Assembly: GCA_947302205.1 (NCBI GenBank)
Contig: CAMYVD010000003.1
Coordinates: forward strand, 1-64,000
Source: an uncultured Bacteroidales bacterium
GTDB lineage: Bacteria; Bacteroidota; Bacteroidia; Bacteroidales; F082
DNA: 64,000 nt
Reading direction: 5' to 3'
This document shows, piece after piece, positions 63,438 to 64,000 of this stretch. The translations under genes and the position numbers were made by a program. How positions within the stretch are numbered: position 1 is the stretch's first letter; every line of letters starts with the position of its first letter. Under the pieces are notes generated by a model. It did not search any database. It was not told the origin of the DNA and saw nothing but the letters and a program-made list of their open reading frames with translations.

Positions 63438-63839
63438 TTGAAATTAAGACAGATCTATAGAAGCCACAGACACTTTTTTCTCTATGCCATCATCGGTGTC
63501 ATCAGCACAGGAGTAGAGTTTGTGGTTTTCGCCTTGCTTTACAGGCTGATACCATACATGTGGGCCAACATCATCGGATTCCATTGTGGCATTATCTGTA
63601 GTTTTTTGCTGAATAGAAGTTTCAATTTCAAAAAAGAGGATCGGGTCATTCTCCGTTTCACCACTTTCTATCTGATTCAGTTGGTTTGCCTTGCATTGAA
63701 TAGTTTGATCTTGTATCTATGTGTTAGCATAGGAGACATCAATCCTCTAATATCCAAAGCATTATCAATCGTATTAACAGCACTTATTCCCTTCTTCCTG
63801 AATAAGAGCATCACTTTCAGCAAAAAGCTGGATCATTGA
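63438..63839 (+). CDS. GtrA-family membrane protein
   Basis: 133 residues, four predicted membrane helices (about 13-33, 37-57, 70-92, 100-122) with the family motif FLLNRSFNF and the closing FFLNKSITFSKK. GtrA proteins flip or pass lipid-linked sugars such as undecaprenyl-phosphate-glucose. The likely start codon is TTG: it lies 20 bases after a good -7 box, and no ATG is near. It overlaps the convergent MscS gene by 7 bases. Confidence 0.82.
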   Translation: MKLRQIYRSHRHFFLYAIIGVISTGVEFVVFALLYRLIPYMWANIIGFHCGIICSFLLNRSFNFKKEDRVILRFTTFYLIQLVCLALNSLILYLCVSIGDINPLISKALSIVLTALIPFFLNKSITFSKKLDH

Positions 63840-64000
63840 TTGAGATGCACATCGAGCTGCGGGAACGGGAAATGCAGTCCTTCCTGAGGCAAGGTTTTGT
63901 AAACCTTTTCGTTCATGCTGAAAAACACTGGCCAATAATCAGCCGATTTCACCCAGACCCTCATTCTGATATCCACTGAACTGCTGTTCAACTGACCGAT
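63833..64000 (-). CDS. C-terminal end of an MscS-type mechanosensitive channel
   Basis: The reverse strand is open from the right edge to a TGA at 63833-63835 (55 codons). It reads DIRMRVWVKSADYWPVFFSM, EKVYKTLPQEGLHF and PFPQLDVHLNQ, the typical C-terminal beta domain and FPFPQxDVHL ending of small MscS channels. The channel helices lie outside the window. Confidence 0.85.
   Translation of the reverse strand: MGQLNSSSVDIRMRVWVKSADYWPVFFSMNEKVYKTLPQEGLHFPFPQLDVHLNQ

Overview
The window comes from a member of the Bacteroidota, most likely an uncultured Bacteroidales from a gut-like habitat. The evidence is the dense set of Bacteroidota-type -7 promoter boxes (TAnnTTTG), Na+-NQR, a three-subunit SdhCAB/FrdCAB complex, a GldB lipoprotein, type IX secretion (T9SS) type A sorting domains, DUF3244-like proteins, a serine palmitoyltransferase and LysRS with the Bacteroidota-style C-terminal extension. 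Genus cannot be read from the sequence. No rRNA or tRNA gene was seen.

Housekeeping part (1-33.4 kb). After a truncated membrane protein come lysS, a VanX-like dipeptidase and a zinc-type CDF exporter. A six-gene minus-strand block (3.7-9.6 kb) runs yicC, a stand-alone alarmone synthetase, a stand-alone HD alarmone hydrolase, an APH-fold kinase, a sensor/PP2C phosphatase/HATPase fusion and a STAS antagonist. The nqrABCDEF operon (9.7-15.3 kb) follows. Next is a convergent five-gene cluster (15.4-20.2 kb) that fits a complete ceramide pathway: acyl-activating enzyme, ACP, GNAT-like acyltransferase, SDR and serine palmitoyltransferase. Then come sdhCAB, yifB, gldB, a nucleoside phosphorylase, three outer-membrane proteins, an aminopeptidase P and a solitary N6-adenine methylase.

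Accessory part (33.5-58.3 kb). Two paralogous loci lie in tandem with the same layout. Each has (1) a membrane-anchored TPR/coiled-coil/HTH regulator, (2) a small exported DUF3244-like protein, (3) an exported protein with one lone RHS/YD motif and a T9SS sorting domain, (4) immediately downstream a 2000-2200-residue Sec-exported SpvB/FG-GAP/TcdB/RHS protein with a variable AT-rich C-terminal tip, (5) an exported candidate immunity protein and (6) a broken extra copy of the RHS core. Locus B carries three extra exported or surface genes. In both loci the AT-rich tip plus immunity segment is bracketed by direct copies of the GC-rich core, which is what exchange of tip cassettes by homologous recombination would produce. 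This is my main candidate for an unusual system: a regulated, Tc/Rhs-like, probably T9SS-linked surface toxin with swappable tips.

Right end (58.3-64 kb). Here lie a DUF6266-like gene, a striking array of ten 11-bp-spaced repeats in a head-to-head palindrome with a perfect 64-bp core, a second aminopeptidase P, a TonB-dependent receptor, rpmB, a GtrA protein started by TTG, and the 3' end of an MscS channel gene.
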